The notes under the pieces were generated by a model. That model was not told where the DNA came from, made no database searches, and was given only the letters and a program-made list of their open reading frames with translations. Made by a program: the position numbers and the translations under genes. Below are positions 63,096 through 64,000 of a DNA stretch of 64,000 bases, in pieces (the first letter of the stretch is position 1; each line of letters begins with the position of its first letter). Source of the DNA: Loktanella sp. M215 (lineage in GTDB: Bacteria > Pseudomonadota > Alphaproteobacteria > Rhodobacterales > Rhodobacteraceae); contig NZ_WMEA01000001.1 of assembly GCF_021735925.1 (NCBI RefSeq), positions 871,001 to 935,000 of the forward strand, written 5' to 3'.

Positions 63096-64000
63096 TTAGG
63101 CCTCCGCCTCCTCTTCCATATCGGTATCGTCGTCATCGCCGACAAGGTCTGCCGGGTCGACCCAGCCCAGCGCCACACGGGCCGTCATGACCATGGATTG
63201 CGCGTCCTCAAGGCTGAGGTCGAACTTTTCCAGCACGCCTTCGTCCTTGTGACGCTGACCGTCGACAACCGTCCAGCCGCCGGCAAGTTCCCAGTCGGCA
63301 CAGGTCGCGAAGTCTTCCAGCGTCTTGACGCCGTCCATCGCCAGCGCCTCGACCATCTGCGGGGTCAGACCCTCGAAGCCGATAAGGCTGTCCTCGACGC
63401 CCAGCTCGCGGGCGTGATCCAGCGCCTTCTTGTTCTGCGCCTCCAGATAGTCGCGGGCACGGGCCTGCAACTCGCCGGCGGTGTCGGCGTCGACACCTTC
63501 GATGACCAGCAGTTCCTCGGCCTCGACATAGGCGACTTCTTCAAGGTTCGTGAACCCTTCGGACACCAGCAGCTGGGCAAAGAATTCGTCCAGATCCAGC
63601 GTGTCCATGAACAGCTTGGTGCGCAGTTCGAATTCGGCCTGACGGCGCTTGGATTCCTCTTCCTCGGTCAGGATGTCGATATCCAGACCGGTCAGCTGGG
63701 ACGCCAGACGCACGTTCTGACCGCGACGCCCAATGGCGAGCGACAGCTGCTCTTCGGGCACGACAACCTCAATCTTGCCGGCCTCTTCGTCCAGCACGAC
63801 CTTGCTGACTTCGGCAGGCTGCAGCGCGTTCACAAGGAACGTCGGCATGTCTTCGTTCCACGGAATGATGTCGATCTTCTCGCCCTGCAGCTCGTTCACG
63901 ACGGCCTGCACGCGGGAACCCCGCATACCGACGCAGGCACCGACCGGGTCGATGCTGCTGTCATAGGAAATGACGGCGATCTTGGCGCGCGACCCGGGGT
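63096..64000 (-). CDS. nusA: Transcription termination/antitermination protein NusA, C-terminal part
   Basis: Partial: 301 codons, still open at the window end. It covers KH1 from PGSRAKIAVISYDSSIDPVG and CVGMRGSRVQAVVNELQGEKIDI, KH2 (LSLAIGRRGQNVRLASQLTG), then two helix-hairpin-helix-like AR repeats (FAQLLVSEGFTNLEEVAYV; MVEALAMDGVKTLEDFA) and an acidic end (DDDDTDMEEEAEA). The internal ATG that starts MRGSRVQ is not the start. The missing N-terminal S1 domain lies beyond 64000. It heads nusA-ylxR-infB. Confidence 0.96.
   Translation of the reverse strand, partial: PGSRAKIAVISYDSSIDPVGACVGMRGSRVQAVVNELQGEKIDIIPWNEDMPTFLVNALQPAEVSKVVLDEEAGKIEVVVPEEQLSLAIGRRGQNVRLASQLTGLDIDILTEEEESKRRQAEFELRTKLFMDTLDLDEFFAQLLVSEGFTNLEEVAYVEAEELLVIEGVDADTAGELQARARDYLEAQNKKALDHARELGVEDSLIGFEGLTPQMVEALAMDGVKTLEDFATCADWELAGGWTVVDGQRHKDEGVLEKFDLSLEDAQSMVMTARVALGWVDPADLVGDDDDTDMEEEAEA

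Overview
The window is a high-GC stretch (by eye in the mid-60s percent) of an alphaproteobacterial chromosome. Gene order and protein style point to the Rhodobacterales/Roseobacter group: TRAP transporters, a YlxR-type protein between nusA and infB, a sulfotransferase beside a GT14/DUF5928-type glycosyltransferase, lptCAB-hpf-ptsN, and A/C-rich interspersed elements at gene ends. Almost all of it reads as stable chromosome. The only mobile-element trace is a truncated IS3-family remnant near 6.6-6.8 kb.

Layout. 1-8.6 kb (accessory metabolism): a TRAP transporter (dctP, dctQ, start of dctM) on the minus strand with an intrinsic terminator between dctP and dctQ; a sorbosone-dehydrogenase-like protein and a diheme cytochrome c, overlapping by 8 bases; a 33-residue pqqA gene opposite them; an OFA-family MFS carrier; the IS remnant; GAPDH and ureidoglycine aminohydrolase (allE). 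8.7-23 kb (housekeeping): ftsK, a DapC-like aminotransferase, an amidase, a UbiH-type hydroxylase, Trm112/LON/CnoX, a frameshifted SGNH hydrolase, rlmH-rsfS, a YadA-type trimeric adhesin and an MscS channel.

23.3-36.1 kb: leuC-leuD, then a membrane protein and a secreted endonuclease/exonuclease/phosphatase, then leuB; an EamA transporter; tRNA-Pro(CGG); a cardiolipin synthase-like PLD with a second endonuclease/exonuclease/phosphatase; an RNase D-like exonuclease; lptC-lptA-lptB and hpf-ptsN, without the rpoN often found between them. 36.1-46.3 kb is a cell-surface polysaccharide region: a two-part sulfotransferase, four glycosyltransferases, galU, kdsB, cysQ and an ABC-2 export permease. 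Sulfotransferases release PAP and CysQ destroys it, so the region may make and export a sulfated surface glycan (inference).

46.5-64 kb: dnaK-dnaJ with a terminator between them; a TerC-like membrane protein (DUF475); radC; a periplasmic-binding-protein/OmpA fusion with a secreted partner; secA; a parvulin; argJ and mutT; and the minus-strand operon nusA-ylxR-infB, with nusA cut by the window end.

The observations most worth checking are the orphan pqqA beside the dehydrogenase/cytochrome pair, the C7-tract frameshift in the SGNH hydrolase, the leader ORF whose stop overlaps the likely rsfS start, the missing start codon of the nuclease inside the leu cluster, the half-degenerate tandem sulfotransferase, and the calcium-loop-like insert in the YadA head. 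I see no CRISPR array, prophage or clearly new defence system.
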